Assembly (NCBI GenBank): GCA_003516705.1
Contig: DPCJ01000034.1
Coordinates: 1 to 15,807, forward strand
DNA: 15,807 nt
Source: Prolixibacteraceae bacterium
GTDB taxonomy: Bacteria > Bacteroidota > Bacteroidia > Bacteroidales > Prolixibacteraceae
Reading direction: 5' to 3'
Shown here: piece after piece, positions 14,966-15,807 of the stretch
Numbering within the stretch: position 1 is the stretch's first letter
How the letters are laid out: each line of letters opens with the position of its first letter
Translations under genes and position numbers: made by a program
The notes under the pieces: generated by a model
The model's input: only the letters and a program-made list of their open reading frames with translations
Told to the model about the DNA's origin: nothing
The model's database searches: none

Positions 14966-15807
14966 TTACCCAAAAAATGTCATGAAAAGCCTTTTTACAA
15001 ATTGTCTCAGAAGTGTCTTTTTGCCGGGTAATTCTCCTAATACATTTTCAAGCTCATCAATATTTATGTGGTTTAAAATCATTACAAGTTTGTCCTGTCC
15101 GGCATTTTCAATCAAATTACTTACTGAAAGATTATCGGCATTTATCCACGGTCTGTCGGCGCGTGTGACAATGATAAGGTTATCGGCATTTTTTAATAGT
15201 TTATGAGGAGTGGGATGATGAATTACGCCCGGAATTTCAACAAAAACAAAATCGAAATTCTTCAAGTTTTCTTCACCTGATACGGTATAAAGATTACTGA
15301 ATTCATTGATGATTGGGAAGTTACTGTCAATTCTGTAATTTCTTATTTCAGCATTTGTTGCAGTAAGTTCTGCATTGTGCGACAGAACCAAAACTTTATA
15401 ACCAAACTCCTTTAATTTTTCTGATATTCCGGATATAACGTAAGATTTTCCTTCTCCATCGAAATTACTTAAAACAATGCTTGTGAAGGGGCGGGATTTG
15501 AGGTTGAATAAATACGATGACATTTTTTGCGCTGTAATTGCAAAAGCTCTTGAAATCACATAGTTATAATCAACTTGTTTTTTGCTGTGTCTTAAATCGG
15601 GTATAACAGAGATTATTTTCAGACCGGAACATTCGGCGGCGCGTTTTGCTGTTCTGATATTCGGATTAAGAAACTCAATTGCAGTTATAAAAAACAGAGG
15701 AATCAGAAACCCAAGTATTAAAGCAATTAGCAGCAGGTATTTTCGTTTGCCGGGTTCTGATTTTACAGGGTAAAATGGTTCTGATGAAACTTTCAGATTT
15801 GAGTTAA
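14966..15807 (-). CDS. Wzc-like chain-length/export protein with degenerate tyrosine-kinase domain (N-terminus cut by window edge)
   Basis: The frame is open from the right edge to a TAA at 14966-14968, giving 279 visible residues. The GTG at 15559 is internal, because the frame continues upstream without a stop. Layout: the end of a periplasmic Wzz-type domain, a membrane helix (about 23-45, YLLLIALILGFLIPLFF), the linker NPNIRT..R (47-55) and VIPDL (67-71) typical of Wzc proteins, then a P-loop ATPase domain. Walker A SNFDGEGKS (113-121) is intact. The Walker A' position reads VLVLSHNAE instead of the usual aspartate-rich ILIDADLR, Walker B reads FVFVEIPGV with glutamate, and the last 106 residues contain no tyrosine. 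It probably controls polymer length or export with Wza-like partners, but autophosphorylation looks unlikely. It heads the visible part of the polysaccharide operon. Confidence 0.85.
   Translation of the reverse strand, partial: NSNLKVSSEPFYPVKSEPGKRKYLLLIALILGFLIPLFFITAIEFLNPNIRTAKRAAECSGLKIISVIPDLRHSKKQVDYNYVISRAFAITAQKMSSYLFNLKSRPFTSIVLSNFDGEGKSYVISGISEKLKEFGYKVLVLSHNAELTATNAEIRNYRIDSNFPIINEFSNLYTVSGEENLKNFDFVFVEIPGVIHHPTPHKLLKNADNLIIVTRADRPWINADNLSVSNLIENAGQDKLVMILNHINIDELENVLGELPGKKTLLRQFVKRLFMTFFG

Noticed and set aside
14966..15559. Treating the last gene as a complete 197-residue protein starting at GTG 15559
   Set aside because: The frame continues without a stop to the window edge and encodes a membrane helix and Wzc-type linker, so this is the C-terminal part of a longer protein.
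1..15807. CRISPR array, tRNA, insertion sequence or defence system
   Set aside because: No regularly spaced repeats, cloverleaf-like sequence, transposase or defence domains were seen on either strand; all genes fit metabolism or polysaccharide assembly.

Overview
The window looks like chromosomal DNA from a Bacteroidota bacterium. The support is moderate to low GC, A-rich gene starts without strong Shine-Dalgarno sites, and Bacteroidota-style promoter sequences (TTG then TAnnTTTG) before the PEP carboxykinase gene. A GTP-type PEP carboxykinase and an exopolysaccharide locus of this style would suit the Marinilabiliales/Prolixibacteraceae, but that placement is inference; no rRNA or marker gene settles it.

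Left part, plus strand (1-2357): the last codons of a tyrosine recombinase (XerD-like) end at 98, followed by a terminator hairpin, a noncoding leader of about 415 bases with two candidate promoters, and a complete GTP-dependent PEP carboxykinase (514-2301). A strong hairpin at 2324-2353 lies between this gene and the convergent minus-strand genes and probably ends transcription from both sides.

Right part, minus strand (2372-15807): a TIGR01777-type SDR epimerase-like protein, then a long surface-polysaccharide operon read from the right edge leftwards. In transcription order it encodes: a Wzc-like chain-length/export protein (cut by the window edge, with a degenerate kinase domain), a Wzx-type flippase, a polysaccharide pyruvyl transferase, a Wzy/O-antigen-ligase-type membrane protein, a WbbL-type GT2, a membrane GT2 with QxxRW, a GT4, a second GT-B glycosyltransferase, a hexapeptide O-acetyltransferase, an integral membrane acyltransferase (acyltransferase 3), and a second membrane GT2. 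Four consecutive genes are joined by 4-base ATGA overlaps.

Together the operon describes a Wzx/Wzy-dependent exopolysaccharide or capsule. Repeat units are built by several glycosyltransferases, decorated with pyruvate ketals and acyl groups, flipped, polymerised and exported. The initiating phosphoglycosyltransferase, the outer-membrane exporter (Wza-like) and nucleotide-sugar genes are not in the window and probably lie further right. I see no tRNA, rRNA, CRISPR array, insertion sequence or defence system. The most unusual point is the kinase domain of the Wzc-like protein, which keeps Walker A but has lost the Walker A' aspartates and the C-terminal tyrosine cluster.
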